From NCBI GenBank assembly GCA_028277185.1, contig JANQGQ010000012.1, forward strand, positions 496,001 through 560,000: a stretch of 64,000 bases of DNA, given 5' to 3'. Shown here piece after piece: positions 9,158 to 18,851 of this stretch; position 1 is the first letter of the stretch, and the number at the start of each line of letters is the position of its first letter. The position numbers and the translations under genes are program-made. This DNA is from Woeseiaceae bacterium (lineage in GTDB: Bacteria > Pseudomonadota > Gammaproteobacteria > Steroidobacterales > Woeseiaceae). Below the pieces are notes generated by a model. It was given only the letters and a program-made list of their open reading frames with translations. It had not been told where the DNA came from and made no database searches.

Positions 9158-11170
9158 TTACTCCTCGCCCAGCTCGATCAGACGGTCGCCTTCGCTGACC
9201 TGCGCACCCGCGCGGCCGAGCACGCGTTTCACAACGCCGTCGGCCGGCGCGTGCACCTGATGTTCCATCTTCATGGCTTCGAGCACGAGCAGCGTGTCGC
9301 CCGCGCTCACCCGATCGCCCGCGGCGACGAGAACCTCGACCACGACGCCGGGCATCGGTGCGTCGAGCGAGCCCTCCGCGCTCTTGTGCTGGCCGGCGGT
9401 CGTTGCCAGTTCGACGAAGCTCAGGTCGACAGGAGTGCCTGCCGCGTCGCCGTCGATCCAGACGCGCAGGCCGTCGCGATGCGGCGCGACGTGCGCGCGA
9501 AGCGCAGAGTCACCGAGCGTATAGTCGAGTACCGAAGCGCTGCGCCCGATCAGCCGGCCGTCGAGCTGAAACGTCGCGGCTGGCTTTGCAGTCTGCCGCC
9601 GGTCGGCCGCGGCGGCAGCCGGTTCGACGAGCAGTTCGAAGTCGTCGGCCGTGCAACGGAGAGTGAGCACGGTCGTGGTGGCGTCTTCACGGAGAGCCAA
9701 TGTCGTCACTCTCCGATCGTTGAGGCGCCAGCCCGCGAGGCTCGTCCAGGGACCGTCGTCACCGGCCCGCGACGTTGCTTGCCACAAGGCGCCGGCCACG
9801 AGCGCTTCCCGTCGCGCCGGCTCGCGATCGAACAGCGTGGCGCGATGCTCCTCGATGAACCGGGTGCTGACCTCACCGGCCTCGAAGGCGGCTTCCTTGC
9901 ACAGCGCCAGCAGAAACGCCGCGTTGGTTTCGAGTCCCGCGACCCGCGTGTCGTTTAGCGCCTGCCGCATGCGTTGGAGCGCATCGTGCCGATCGCGGCC
10001 GGACGTCACGATCTTCGCGATCATCGGATCGTAGTGCGGCGTCACGGCCTGACCGGCCTCGACACCGCTGTCCACCCGCGCCAGCTTCGGCAACGCGAGG
10101 TGGCTGATCGTGCCGATAGACGGCGTGAAATCCCGGCTCGTGTCTTCCGCATACAGCCGGGACTCGAAGGCATGGCCGCTCTCGGTGATCGCGGTCTGTT
10201 CGAGCGGCAGGCCCTCACCGGCCGCGATGCGGAGCTGCCATTCGACGAAGTCGAGACCGGAGATCGCTTCCGAAACCGGGTGCTCGACCTGAAGGCGCGT
10301 GTTCATTTCCATGAAGTAGACACCCGTAGCGCCGTCGTAGAGAAACTCGACGGTCCCGGCGCCGCGATAGTCCACGGCGGCACCGGCACGAACGCCTGCC
10401 GCAAGCAGTTCCTCGCGAAGCCCGGAAGCCAGGTGCGGCGCGGGTGCTTCTTCGATGATTTTCTGGTGCCGGCGCTGGACCGAGCAGTCGCGTTCGAAGA
10501 CGTGGACCACGTTGCCGTGGCCGTCGCCGAAGATCTGCACTTCGACGTGGCGCGGCCGCTCGAGATACTTCTCGACGAGAAAGCGGTCGTCGCCGAACGC
10601 GGCGAGGGCTTCGCGCTTCGCCGAGCCGAGCGCGCCCTCGAGTTCGCCCGGTTCCCCGACCAGTCGCATGCCCTTGCCGCCGCCGCCGGCGACGGCCTTG
10701 AGCAGCACCGGGTAACCGATGCGTTCCGCCTCGCTCATCAGCGTGCCGGGCGATTGATCCTCGCCCTGGTAACCGGGCAACACCGGCACGCCGGCTTCGA
10801 TCATCAGATTCTTGGCGGCGCTCTTCGATCCCAGCCGGCGGATCGTATCGGCGGTCGGGCCGATGAACGTGATACCGGCGGCCTCGAGCGCTTCGCAGAA
10901 GTCCGCGTTCTCGGACAGGAAGCCGTAGCCCGGGTGCACGGCCTCGGCTCCGCTTGCTTTCGCGGCCTCGACGATGCGGTCGATCCTGAGATAGCTGTCC
11001 GCGGCCGCGGCGCCGCCGATTTCGACGGCCTCGTCGGCGACACGGACATGGGGCGCATCCCGGTCGACGTCAGAATGTACGGCGACGACACCGATACCGA
11101 GACGCTTCGCGGTGCGCGCGACGCGGACGGCGATCTCGCCGCGGTTGGCGATCAGAATCCTCGTGAACAC
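9158..11170 (-). CDS. liuD: Methylcrotonyl-CoA carboxylase, biotin-containing alpha subunit (LiuD-type)
   Basis: This 670-residue acyl-CoA carboxylase alpha chain has a biotin carboxylase domain (about residues 1-445; IANRGEIAVRV at the N-terminus, ATP loop GGGGKGMRLV, catalytic region MEMNTRLQVEHPVSE). A linking BT domain follows, and a biotinyl domain sits at the C-terminus with biotin Lys634 in EAMKMEH. Propionyl-, geranyl- and methylcrotonyl-CoA carboxylases are similar. Assignment to leucine degradation rests on its neighbour, a methylcrotonyl-type carboxyltransferase 21 nt upstream in the same direction, and on the divergent isovaleryl-CoA dehydrogenase. Confidence 0.9.
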   Translation of the reverse strand: MFTRILIANRGEIAVRVARTAKRLGIGVVAVHSDVDRDAPHVRVADEAVEIGGAAAADSYLRIDRIVEAAKASGAEAVHPGYGFLSENADFCEALEAAGITFIGPTADTIRRLGSKSAAKNLMIEAGVPVLPGYQGEDQSPGTLMSEAERIGYPVLLKAVAGGGGKGMRLVGEPGELEGALGSAKREALAAFGDDRFLVEKYLERPRHVEVQIFGDGHGNVVHVFERDCSVQRRHQKIIEEAPAPHLASGLREELLAAGVRAGAAVDYRGAGTVEFLYDGATGVYFMEMNTRLQVEHPVSEAISGLDFVEWQLRIAAGEGLPLEQTAITESGHAFESRLYAEDTSRDFTPSIGTISHLALPKLARVDSGVEAGQAVTPHYDPMIAKIVTSGRDRHDALQRMRQALNDTRVAGLETNAAFLLALCKEAAFEAGEVSTRFIEEHRATLFDREPARREALVAGALWQATSRAGDDGPWTSLAGWRLNDRRVTTLALREDATTTVLTLRCTADDFELLVEPAAAAADRRQTAKPAATFQLDGRLIGRSASVLDYTLGDSALRAHVAPHRDGLRVWIDGDAAGTPVDLSFVELATTAGQHKSAEGSLDAPMPGVVVEVLVAAGDRVSAGDTLLVLEAMKMEHQVHAPADGVVKRVLGRAGAQVSEGDRLIELGEE

Positions 11171-11191
11171 GATGCGCTGCGGTCCCTTTGC

Positions 11192-12805
11192 TTACATCCG
11201 GAAGAGGCCGAAGCGCGTCGCTTCGATCGGTGCGTTGAGGCTGGCCGAGATGGCGAGACCCAAAACGTCGCGCGTGTCGGCCGGGTCGATGATGCCGTCG
11301 TCCCAGAGGCGCGCGGTGGCGTAGTAGGGGTTGCCCTGCTGCTCGTACTGCTCGCGCGTTGCGGCCTTGAACGCGGCTTCGTCGGCGTCGCTCCAGCTTC
11401 CGCCTTTCGCCTCGGTGGCGTCGCGGCGAACCGTCGCGAGCACGTTGGCGGCCTGCTCGCCGCCCATGACCGAGATCCGCGAGTTCGGCCAGGTGAACAG
11501 GAAGCGGGGACCGTAGGCCCGGCCGCACATGCCGTAGTTGCCCGCGCCGTAGGAGCCGCCGATGATTACCGTGAACTTGGGTACGTTGGCCGTCGCGACC
11601 GCCGTGACGAGTTTCGCGCCGTCCTTGGCGATGCCGCCCGCCTCCGCCGACTGGCCGACCATGAAACCCGTGATGTTCTGCAGGAAGACCAGCGGAATAT
11701 CGCGCTGGCAGCATAGCTCGATGAAGTGCGCGCCTTTCTTCGAGCTCTCCGAAAACAGAATGCCGTTGTTGGCGAGAATGCCGACCGGGTGGCCGTGGAT
11801 GTGCGCAAAGCCGGTGACCAGCGTCGCGCCGTAGAGCGGTTTGAACTCGTCGAACACCGACCCGTCGACGATGCGTGCGACGATCTCGCGGACGTCGTAA
11901 GGCTTCTTCGTGTCCGCTTCGACGATGCCGTAGACCTCGGCCGGGTCGTATTCGGGCTCGCGGCTCGGCTGCATCGTGAGCCGCCCCCGCTTTTCCCAGT
12001 TGAGGTTGGCGACGATGCGCCGCGCGATGCCGAGCGCGTGATCGTCGTCGTCGGCGAGGTAGTCCGCGACGCCCGACTTGCGGGTATGGAGATCGCCGCC
12101 GCCGAGGTCCTCCGCCGCGACGACTTCGCCGGTGGCGGCCTTCACGAGCGGCGGTCCGGCGAGGAAGATCGTGCCCTGATTGCGGACGATGACCGTCTCG
12201 TCGGACATCGCCGGCACATAGGCGCCGCCGGCCGTGCAGGAGCCGTGCACGACGGCGATCTGCGGGATGCCGGCGGCCGACAGGCGCGCCTGGTTGTAAA
12301 AGATGCGGCCGAAGTGCTGCTCGTCCGGGAATATCTCGTCCTGCATCGGCAGGAAAGCGCCGCCCGATTCGACGAGGTAGATGCAGGGCAGCCGGTTCTC
12401 GAGCGCGATGGTCTGCGCCCGAAGATGCTTCTTCACGGTGATCGGGTGGTAGGTCCCGCCCTTGACCGTGGCGTCGTTCGCGACGACGACGCATTCGATG
12501 CCTTCCACGCGGCCGATGCCGGCGACGACGCCGGCCGAACTCAAGTCGCCGGAGTACATGTCCCAGGCCGCAAGCTGACCGATCTCGAGAAACGGCGAAC
12601 CCGGATCGAGCAGCCGTTCGACGCGTTCCCTTGCCAGGAGCTTGCCGCGCGCCTTGTGCCGCTCGGCATAGCGTTCGCCGCCGTGCTCGCGGACGCGGCC
12701 GGCGCGGGACCGGAGTTCGTCCACGAGGGCCTGCATCGCGTCACGGTTGGCGGCGAAGCGATCGGATCCGGTATCGATCTGACTGACAAATGGCGGCGGC
12801 GTCAT
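11192..12805 (-). CDS. liuB: Methylcrotonyl-CoA carboxylase, carboxyltransferase beta subunit
   Basis: This 537-residue carboxyltransferase moves the carboxyl group from carboxybiotin to 3-methylcrotonyl-CoA to make 3-methylglutaconyl-CoA. Visible signatures are [23 protein letters not shown], the crotonase-fold oxyanion region [16 protein letters not shown], and the C-terminal [16 protein letters not shown] and [20 protein letters not shown] segments. The last motif is characteristic of methylcrotonyl-CoA carboxylase beta. It is the first gene of the leftward liuB-liuD pair. The hydratase (liuC) and HMG-CoA lyase (liuE) genes often found with it are not in this window. Confidence 0.93.
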   Translation of the reverse strand: MTPPPFVSQIDTGSDRFAANRDAMQALVDELRSRAGRVREHGGERYAERHKARGKLLARERVERLLDPGSPFLEIGQLAAWDMYSGDLSSAGVVAGIGRVEGIECVVVANDATVKGGTYHPITVKKHLRAQTIALENRLPCIYLVESGGAFLPMQDEIFPDEQHFGRIFYNQARLSAAGIPQIAVVHGSCTAGGAYVPAMSDETVIVRNQGTIFLAGPPLVKAATGEVVAAEDLGGGDLHTRKSGVADYLADDDDHALGIARRIVANLNWEKRGRLTMQPSREPEYDPAEVYGIVEADTKKPYDVREIVARIVDGSVFDEFKPLYGATLVTGFAHIHGHPVGILANNGILFSESSKKGAHFIELCCQRDIPLVFLQNITGFMVGQSAEAGGIAKDGAKLVTAVATANVPKFTVIIGGSYGAGNYGMCGRAYGPRFLFTWPNSRISVMGGEQAANVLATVRRDATEAKGGSWSDADEAAFKAATREQYEQQGNPYYATARLWDDGIIDPADTRDVLGLAISASLNAPIEATRFGLFRM

Positions 12806-12953
12806 AATGCGCTGAATTCCAAGACCTTAGCGTCTGCTGTCGTGTGCCCGGCCATGCTAGGCAAGAGCCGCCGCGCCAGCCATACCATAAGGTGCATATC
12901 CTCACGGTTGCGGTGCTGTGCGACATTGCTTGAAGCACTTCTGCTCCCCCCAT

Positions 12954-12963
12954 TTTACGTAAA
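12954..12963. promoter_or_regulatory. Palindrome TTTACGTAAA in front of liuA
   Basis: A perfect 10-bp palindrome lies in the divergent liuB/liuA intergenic region and runs into the AAAGGA ribosome-binding site of liuA. Leucine/isovalerate genes in proteobacteria are commonly controlled by LiuR (MerR family) or LiuQ (TetR family). This could be the core of such an operator, but the symmetry alone does not prove it. Confidence 0.3.
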
Positions 12964-12974
12964 GGAACCGAACG

Positions 12975-14150
12975 ATGCGCCGCAGCGCCGCGGGACTGAC
13001 GATGAACTTTGGGCTGCCCGAGGAGATCGAGGCGATGCGCGACAGCATCGCCCGCTGGGTGGCCGACAAACTCGAGCCTCGCGCCGGGGCTATCGACGAG
13101 AGCAACGAGTTCCCGCGCGATCTCTGGCCCGAGCTCGGCGAGCTCGGGTTGCTCGGCATCACCGCGGCCGAGGAGCACGGCGGCAGCGGCCTGGGCTATC
13201 TGGCGCACTGCGTCGCCATGGAAGAGATTTCCCGGGGCTCCGGGTCCGTCGGCCTGTCCTACTCCGCGCACTCGAACCTCTGCGTCAATCAGATCAAGCT
13301 CAACGGCAGCGAAGCCCAGAAAGAACGCTACCTGCCGAAGCTCTGCAGCGGCGAACACCTCGGCGCGCTGGCAATGTCCGAGCCCGGTTCCGGTTCCGAC
13401 GTCGTTTCGATGAAGCTTGCCGCGCGCCGCGACGGCGATCGCTACGTGCTCAACGGCAACAAGATGTGGATCACGAACGGGCCGGATGCCGACGTGCTCG
13501 TCGTCTACGCCAAAACGGATGCGGCGGCCGGCAAGCGCGGCATAACGGCGTTCCTGATCGAGAAGGATTTTCCCGGTTTCTCGACCGCGCAGAAGCTCGA
13601 CAAGCTCGGGATGCGCGGTTCCGATACCTGCGAACTCGTGTTTGCGGACTGCGAAGTGCCGGTCGACAACGTACTCGGCCGCGAGGGTGAGGGAGCGCGA
13701 ATCCTCATGAGCGGACTGGACTACGAGCGCGCGGTGCTCGCCGCGGGCCCGGTCGGGATCATGGAGTCCTGCCTGGATGCGGTCATTCCCTACGTTCACG
13801 ACCGCGAGCAGTTCGGCTCGCCGATCGGGACGTTTCAGCTCGTCCAGGGCAAGCTGGCCGACATGTATTCGACGACGAACGCGTGCAAAGCCTATGTCTA
13901 TGCGGTCGCGGCTGCCTGCGACCGCGGCGAGACCACGCGTCAGGACGCCGCGGCGTGTATCCTCTACGCTGCCGAGAAGGCGACGCAGGTGGCGCTCGAT
14001 GCCATCCAGCTACTGGGCGGCAACGGCTACATCAACGAGTATCCGACCGGCCGCTTCCTGCGGGACGCCAAGCTCTACGAGATCGGCGCGGGCACGAGCG
14101 AAATCCGCCGCATGCTGATCGGACGGGAGCTGTTCGAGAACAGCGCTTAA
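12975..14150 (+). CDS. liuA: Isovaleryl-CoA dehydrogenase
   Basis: This 391-residue flavoprotein acyl-CoA dehydrogenase oxidises isovaleryl-CoA to 3-methylcrotonyl-CoA, the substrate of the carboxylase encoded divergently. Family motifs are [31 protein letters not shown] and the C-terminal [22 protein letters not shown]. The catalytic Glu251 sits in [11 protein letters not shown], inside the sequence as in isovaleryl-CoA dehydrogenases, whereas medium-chain enzymes have it nearer the C-terminus. The ATG at 12975 is preferred because AAAGGAA lies 7 nt upstream; the internal ATG at 13002 has no such site. A MaoC-type hydratase follows 16 nt downstream. Confidence 0.94.
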   Translation: MRRSAAGLTMNFGLPEEIEAMRDSIARWVADKLEPRAGAIDESNEFPRDLWPELGELGLLGITAAEEHGGSGLGYLAHCVAMEEISRGSGSVGLSYSAHSNLCVNQIKLNGSEAQKERYLPKLCSGEHLGALAMSEPGSGSDVVSMKLAARRDGDRYVLNGNKMWITNGPDADVLVVYAKTDAAAGKRGITAFLIEKDFPGFSTAQKLDKLGMRGSDTCELVFADCEVPVDNVLGREGEGARILMSGLDYERAVLAAGPVGIMESCLDAVIPYVHDREQFGSPIGTFQLVQGKLADMYSTTNACKAYVYAVAAACDRGETTRQDAAACILYAAEKATQVALDAIQLLGGNGYINEYPTGRFLRDAKLYEIGAGTSEIRRMLIGRELFENSA

Positions 14151-14166
14151 TGACCGGGGGGAGTCG

Positions 14167-14622
14167 ATGCCGGGCCGCTATTTCGAGGAGTTCGAAGTCG
14201 GACAGACTTTCGATCACCCGATCCGTCGAACGGTGACGGAAACCGACAATTTGCTGTTCTCCACGCTGACGCACAATCCGGCGGCCCTGCATCTCGACGC
14301 GGAGTACGCGAAGACGACCGAGTTCGGCCAGATACTCGTCAATAGCCTGTTCACGCTGTCGCTCGTCGTCGGCATCTCGGTCAACGAGACGACGCTCGGC
14401 ACGACGGTGGCGAACCTGGGTTTCGGCGAGGTCCGGTTTCCGAAGCCGGTGTTCATCGGCGACACGCTGGCGGTACGCACCGAGGTCAAGGCGCTCCGTC
14501 CGTCGAAGTCCCGTCCGGGCCAGGGTGTCGTGACTTTCGAACATAGCGCCGTGAATCAGCGCGGCGAGACGGTCGTCGTAGCCGAGCGGGCGGCGCTGAT
14601 GCTCGCGAAGCCCGCCGCGTAA
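14167..14622 (+). CDS. MaoC-like hot-dog fold enoyl-CoA hydratase
   Basis: This 151-residue single hot-dog domain protein of the MaoC/(R)-hydratase family carries THNPAALHLDAEYA, a variant of the catalytic D-x(4)-H hydratase region, and GFGEVRFPKPVFIGDTL. It begins PGRYFEEFEVGQTF, as in MaoC proteins encoded near acyl-CoA dehydrogenases. It is probably cotranscribed with liuA and may hydrate a branched enoyl-CoA intermediate of leucine or related branched-chain acid breakdown. It is not related to the crotonase-fold LiuC, so that role is uncertain. Confidence 0.85.
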   Translation: MPGRYFEEFEVGQTFDHPIRRTVTETDNLLFSTLTHNPAALHLDAEYAKTTEFGQILVNSLFTLSLVVGISVNETTLGTTVANLGFGEVRFPKPVFIGDTLAVRTEVKALRPSKSRPGQGVVTFEHSAVNQRGETVVVAERAALMLAKPAA

Positions 14623-14641
14623 TTCGACTCCCCAACCGGTT

Positions 14642-15544
14642 CTAGTCCGATCCGCAGTCCCGTTCGAGGTTTGCGACCGCGTCGGCGAACGCGGCGCCCA
14701 GCGTCAGATAGTCTGCCGACGTGTAGTGCCAGTCGTCGTCCGGCGGATAGCTGAAGCCGTCGGTGACGGGCACGAAAGCCGCGCAGGTGTCGAGTTCCGC
14801 GTAGCGCGCCTGCGCCGCCTGGACTTCGGCAATATGCGTCATCATGACGCCATCCTCGTCGCGGCCCGAATCGGTGATCTTGCCGACGACGACGGGCAGA
14901 TCTGCCGCGCCCAGCGCGTCGCGGAGCAGCGTCATCAGTCGCCTGAGGTTGCCTTCGTAAGCAAGCGCCGCATCCGGATCGTCGTAGGCATCGGATTCGC
15001 CCTGCATCCAGACGATGCCCCGCGGCGTCAGCCTGTCGTCGCTGCCGTCGCCATCGATGTCGCTCGCGGATGTCGCGAGGCCGATCGCGGTCAGCGCAAA
15101 GTCGTACTGGTTGTTCGTCGGATAGTCCGGGTCCCAGTCGCCGAAGTGGCCCGAGACGTCGCGTGCCAGCGAGGATCCGCCGCGCGCGTACTTGACGATC
15201 GCGATGCGCCTGGTCGGATCGATTTCGAGCAGACGTTCGGCGAAGCTCAGCTCCGGTCCGAAGCGGTCCGACAAACGGTTCTCGCGGCCGTCCGTGGCGA
15301 AGCCCACGCCGTGACCCGGACCGAGCGGCGCCCAGAGACCGGCGCCGCCGGGTTCTTCGTCGTCGCCGACCGCGTTGCCCGTGAAAATTCGCACGCCGGT
15401 GGTCCCGGCGGCGAGACGCGGCGGCAGCTGGCTCGAATAGCCGTAGCCTTCCATGTTCGACTGGCCGCCCAGAAAGTAGAGGTCGTAGTCGGTGGCCGCG
15501 GCGGGCGCCGCAAAACCGAGAACGATCCAGACTAGTCTTTGCAT
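14642..15544 (-). CDS. Secreted SGNH-type carbohydrate esterase (sialate O-acetylesterase-like)
   Basis: This 300-residue protein has an N-terminal signal peptide (RLVWIVLGFAAPAAA) and then the nucleophile block DLYFLGGQSNMEGYGY, which matches the SASA/DUF303 esterase family. Further family features are GIVWMQGESDA in the middle and DDWHYTSADYLTLGAAFADAV near the end, where the catalytic His is expected. It probably removes acetyl groups from an extracellular glycan. It is convergent with the MaoC gene and separated from the DUF2306 gene upstream by 42 nt. Confidence 0.82.
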   Translation of the reverse strand: MQRLVWIVLGFAAPAAATDYDLYFLGGQSNMEGYGYSSQLPPRLAAGTTGVRIFTGNAVGDDEEPGGAGLWAPLGPGHGVGFATDGRENRLSDRFGPELSFAERLLEIDPTRRIAIVKYARGGSSLARDVSGHFGDWDPDYPTNNQYDFALTAIGLATSASDIDGDGSDDRLTPRGIVWMQGESDAYDDPDAALAYEGNLRRLMTLLRDALGAADLPVVVGKITDSGRDEDGVMMTHIAEVQAAQARYAELDTCAAFVPVTDGFSYPPDDDWHYTSADYLTLGAAFADAVANLERDCGSD

Positions 15545-15586
15545 GATGTGCTCATTCCTGTCCTGACACGGGTAGCGCCAGACGCA

Positions 15587-16342
15587 TTACTCGGCGTCGG
15601 CCGCTCGTGCCGGCGCCCGCTCGCGATACCGGCGCGACAGCCGGCTGATGGCAATCGTGCCTGCCACAGGCGCAATAATCCAGGCGAGTGCCTGCCATTG
15701 TCCGGGCAGCAGCTCGCGCAGAAAGCGGGAACCGCCGAACGCAAAGAACGCCGTGTAGGCGCCGATGCCGGAGCCGATCAGGCCGCCGAGATGCGCGACG
15801 AGTGCGTCGCGCCGGGACGGCGATGCGATCAGCGTTTCCCGAAACATGCCGATGGCGCCGGAAATCGACAGCCCGCCGAAGATGATCAACAGCCACTGCA
15901 TCTCCACCAGGCCGATGCTGATGACGGCCGTGCCGAGTACGCCGAGAGCCAGGATCTGGGCGCGGTGCAGCGGCGCCTTCAGTGCGTCGGGCGTCTTGCG
16001 CGTCCGTAACGCCCGGATGCCGTGCCTGAGGCTCGTGAACACGAGCACCGAGAGCATCAGCAGGAACAGGCTGAACATGCGGAATACGTTCGCGAGTTCG
16101 GCGGCTTCCTCGCCGTCGAGTTCCAGCCCGGGGCGCCGGATACCGATCGGGTCGATCAATACCATGATCGACGCGACGAAGGCGGTCGCGGTCACGATAT
16201 ACATGGCCGTGGCGTACAGCTTGCCCGAGCGAGCGTGCAGCGGGCTTCCTTTCCTCGCGACGATGGGCACCCAGAACAGCACGAGGGCAAGCGCTCCGAT
16301 GGCGATATGCGTGTTGACGAGTACGGTGTGCAGTGAGTTCAT
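15587..16342 (-). CDS. DUF2306-type integral membrane protein
   Basis: This 251-residue protein has seven or eight hydrophobic segments. The segment HIAIGALALVLFWVPIVARKG followed by SPLHARSGKLYATAM matches the start of DUF2306-like membrane proteins, whose function is unknown; the conserved His residues could be metal or haem ligands. The start at the ATG complementary to 16340-16342 is preferred; an upstream in-frame extension would add 41 charged residues with no membrane segment. A histidine kinase gene is divergent from it. Confidence 0.65.
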   Translation of the reverse strand: MNSLHTVLVNTHIAIGALALVLFWVPIVARKGSPLHARSGKLYATAMYIVTATAFVASIMVLIDPIGIRRPGLELDGEEAAELANVFRMFSLFLLMLSVLVFTSLRHGIRALRTRKTPDALKAPLHRAQILALGVLGTAVISIGLVEMQWLLIIFGGLSISGAIGMFRETLIASPSRRDALVAHLGGLIGSGIGAYTAFFAFGGSRFLRELLPGQWQALAWIIAPVAGTIAISRLSRRYRERAPARAADAE

Positions 16343-16422
16343 GACAGGCCTCCTGTGAGCTGCCATCCAGCGTAGCGATCGGTGACTGCGCCCGGCAGTG
16401 CCGGTCGTCACGAAGGGAAACC

Positions 16423-17601
16423 ATGACTTCTGGCATATGGCGTCCGCCGGAGCGCGGCGCGACAATGTCGGTCATGCGGAAGCGAGAACGAACCGACTTC
16501 ATGCAGGCCGGCGCCGCGGTGCTGACCTGGGCCACGGTTACAGGCGTGGCCGCGTGGATCGTGTTGCGGAGCGGCGGCACGCCGGTCGCCACGCTTCTGG
16601 TCTGTGCGCTGCTTGCCGCCGCCAATCTGGCAGGGATTCTCGTCGCCTGCGGCCGGTTCGGCGGTTCGCTCACGGGTCGCCGGCTCGGTCATGCGGTAAT
16701 GGTGTTGAGCGCGTTGACGCTTGGCTTCATGCTGCCGCTCGATTTCATGCCGATCTACACGATCATCTGGATGGCGATGACGCCGGGGCTCTATTCGGCG
16801 CGGGTCTCCTGGTGGCTGCTGCTGGCAATCGTCGCGGCGTGGTATCCGGTGAAGGACATCGGCTGGGGGCGCGACGGCAATATCTTCAGCGTGATCCTGT
16901 ATGGGACATTCCATCTGTTCGCGATGCTTGCCGCGCGCGCCGCGGTCGAGGCCGAGGAGGCGCGGGATCGTGCCGAATTTCTGAACAGCGAGCTGCTTGC
17001 GTCGCAACACCTGCTTTCTGAGGCCTCGCGCCAGGGGGAGCGGACGCGCATCGCTCGCGATCTGCACGATCTCCTCGGTCATCACCTGACCGCGCTGTCG
17101 ATCAACCTGCAGATCGCGGAGCGGGTCGCCGACGGCGAAGCGAAAGAACGGATAGCCGAGAGCCGTGCGCTTGCCCGGCTACTGCTTTCCGACGTCAGGG
17201 ATGCGGTGAGCACGCTGCGCGAGGAAAGCGCCGTCGACTTCGCGCGGGCCGTGTCGCTGCTGGTCGAACGCGTTCCGCGGCTCGATATTCATCTGGACGT
17301 TGCGGACGACTTGTCGATCGACGAGTTCGAAGTGGCCGAATCGCTGCTGCGCTGCGTGCAGGAGGCGCTGACGAATACTCTGCGGCATGCCAGCGCGAGC
17401 CGGAGCTGGATTCGGCTGTGGCGTGAGGGTGACGAGATCCATCTCGAAATTCGCGACGACGGGTCGCAGTCGAAGCCGCTCGTCGAGGGCAACGGCCTCA
17501 AGGGCATGCGCGAACGCCTGGCCGTGCTCCGCGGCACGCTCGTTCTCGACACCGTCGACGACGCGCTTCAGGTTCACGTGACCATTCCGGTAGCAGGCTA
17601 G
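16423..17601 (+). CDS. Membrane sensor histidine kinase, NarL/DesK type
   Basis: This 392-residue kinase has about four to five membrane helices in the first 180 residues and no obvious periplasmic sensor domain. A HisKA_3 dimerisation domain follows (phospho-acceptor His in RTRIARDLHDLLGHHL), then a HATPase_c domain (ALTNTLRHASASRSWI, then GNGLKGMRERLAVL). The membrane-embedded input resembles DesK/LiaS-like sensors that read membrane state. The ATG at 16423 has a close ribosome-binding site (GAAGGG, 5 nt spacing); a second ATG at 16465 would remove 14 residues. Its stop shares one base with the start of the response regulator. Confidence 0.92.
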   Translation: MTSGIWRPPERGATMSVMRKRERTDFMQAGAAVLTWATVTGVAAWIVLRSGGTPVATLLVCALLAAANLAGILVACGRFGGSLTGRRLGHAVMVLSALTLGFMLPLDFMPIYTIIWMAMTPGLYSARVSWWLLLAIVAAWYPVKDIGWGRDGNIFSVILYGTFHLFAMLAARAAVEAEEARDRAEFLNSELLASQHLLSEASRQGERTRIARDLHDLLGHHLTALSINLQIAERVADGEAKERIAESRALARLLLSDVRDAVSTLREESAVDFARAVSLLVERVPRLDIHLDVADDLSIDEFEVAESLLRCVQEALTNTLRHASASRSWIRLWREGDEIHLEIRDDGSQSKPLVEGNGLKGMRERLAVLRGTLVLDTVDDALQVHVTIPVAG

Positions 17602-18248
17602 TGACGATTCGACTCGCGTTGATCGACGATCAGACTCTGGTCCGCGAAGGCATCCGCGGTCTGCTCGAGCTCACGGACAAGGTCGAAGTCGTGGCCGAGG
17701 GCGACGACGGCGACCGGGCGCTCGATATCGCGAGGCAGTACGCGCCGGACGTAATTCTGATGGATATGCGGATGCCGCGTATGAACGGCGCGGAGGCCAT
17801 CGAAGCGCTGACCGCCGCGGGCTTTGCGATGCCGGTCATCATACTGACGACCTTCGACGACCACGAGCAGGTGCTCGACAGCATGCGGGCCGGAGCGAAA
17901 GGGTATCTGCTGAAGGACGTCTCGCTCGAGAACCTGGTGCGGGCGATCGAGTCCGTGGCGAACGGCAAGACTATGATTCAACCGGCGATTACCGAGTCGC
18001 TTCTCAAGGGTCTCGCGGACAAGCCCGCGGATTTCGCCGCGGGCGACATGCCCGAGCCGCTAACGCCTCGGGAGACCGAAGTGATCCGGCTAATGGCCGG
18101 CGGCTACAGCAACAAGGAAATCTCTACGGCGATGTCGAAATCCGAGGGCACGATCAAGAATCATGTGTCGAACATCCTCGCAAAGCTCGCCGTGCGCGAC
18201 CGCACTCGCGCCGTGCTCAAGGCAATCGAGCTTGGGATTCTTTCGTAG
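17601..18248 (+). CDS. Response regulator, NarL/FixJ family
   Basis: This 215-residue two-domain regulator has a receiver domain at about 1-120, with phospho-acceptor Asp in DVILMDMRMPRMNG and the switch Lys in GAKGYLLKDVS. A linker follows, then a LuxR-type helix-turn-helix at about 150-212 (LTPRETEVIRLMAGGYSNKEIS, then EGTIKNHVSNILAKL). It starts at GTG 17601 and overlaps the kinase stop, so the two form a coupled pair. Target genes are unknown. A 60-bp sequence about 1 kb downstream repeats the codons of its linker region (see 19085-19144). Confidence 0.94.
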   Translation: MTIRLALIDDQTLVREGIRGLLELTDKVEVVAEGDDGDRALDIARQYAPDVILMDMRMPRMNGAEAIEALTAAGFAMPVIILTTFDDHEQVLDSMRAGAKGYLLKDVSLENLVRAIESVANGKTMIQPAITESLLKGLADKPADFAAGDMPEPLTPRETEVIRLMAGGYSNKEISTAMSKSEGTIKNHVSNILAKLAVRDRTRAVLKAIELGILS

Positions 18249-18288
18249 GCGACACTGACGTCCTGGCAGAATCGATCGGCTTATTGGT

Positions 18289-18579
18289 TCAGAGGTGTTT
18301 TACGAAATCCATTCTTGTGTGGAGCACGCGAACAATCGTTATCGTCTTGTCGCTCGCCAAATAGAAGATCCAATGCGATTCATACTTGTAGCGCCTGATT
18401 CCCGGCACGAGTTCCTCGGCGGACAACCCAATCACCGGTGTGCGGGCCAGGAGTCGAAAGCACTCTTCCAACCCGTGACGGTACTGTCGAGCCTTCGCGA
18501 AACCGAAATTCTCCAGACCGTAGTCGGCTATTGCCCTTAGATCAGCTGCTGCAGTTCGAGTAAGGTGATACTCATTCAT
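18289..18579 (-). CDS. parE: ParE/RelE-superfamily toxin
   Basis: This 96-residue toxin has a ParE-like layout: LTRTAAADLRAIADYGLENFG at the N-terminus, GLEECFRLLARTPVIG in the middle and a basic, aromatic C-terminus (GIRRYKYESHWIFYL, then IVRVLHTRMDF). ParE toxins inhibit DNA gyrase, whereas RelE proteins cleave mRNA; RelE catalytic residues are not evident, so ParE is favoured. The start chosen overlaps the antitoxin stop by 8 nt, as is usual for parDE; an upstream in-frame start would add nine basic residues. Confidence 0.86.
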   Translation of the reverse strand: MNEYHLTRTAAADLRAIADYGLENFGFAKARQYRHGLEECFRLLARTPVIGLSAEELVPGIRRYKYESHWIFYLASDKTITIVRVLHTRMDFVKHL

Positions 18580-18826
18580 CCTTCGCCTTGTGGCGAGCCT
18601 CCGCATCAGCCCAGATCTCGCCGACCGTGAGATCGCTTATGCCGCTATCGATTCCTTCCTGGATCGCCTTCCTGAGGGCCTCGAGCTTGTGCTTTTGTTC
18701 CTGATCGCGGCGCACCAGATCACGAATGTACTCGCTGTCGTTGGTGTACTCGCCGTCGGCAATCCGGGTTTTGATCCAGCGATCTTGTTTCTCGGTCAAA
18801 GTGATTGTCTTTCGTACCGTAGCCAT
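18572..18826 (-). CDS. parD: ParD-type ribbon-helix-helix antitoxin
   Basis: This 84-residue antitoxin has a ribbon-helix-helix N-domain (RKTITLTEKQDRWIKTRIADGEYTNDSEYIRDLVRRDQ) and a flexible C-terminal toxin-binding tail (IDSGISDLTVGEIWADAEAR). It precedes parE, its stop lies inside parE, and it probably autoregulates the pair from the repeats just upstream. The ATG at 18826 is chosen because ATVRKTITLT is the usual family start. Confidence 0.87.
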   Translation of the reverse strand: MATVRKTITLTEKQDRWIKTRIADGEYTNDSEYIRDLVRRDQEQKHKLEALRKAIQEGIDSGISDLTVGEIWADAEARHKAKDE

Positions 18827-18851
18827 GGCCGCCTCCAATACGCGCTGAATC

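Noticed and set aside
9158..11170. Naming the biotin-containing subunit as propionyl- or acetyl-CoA carboxylase
   Set aside because: The sequence alone would allow it, but the adjacent methylcrotonyl-type carboxyltransferase and the divergent isovaleryl-CoA dehydrogenase favour leucine degradation.
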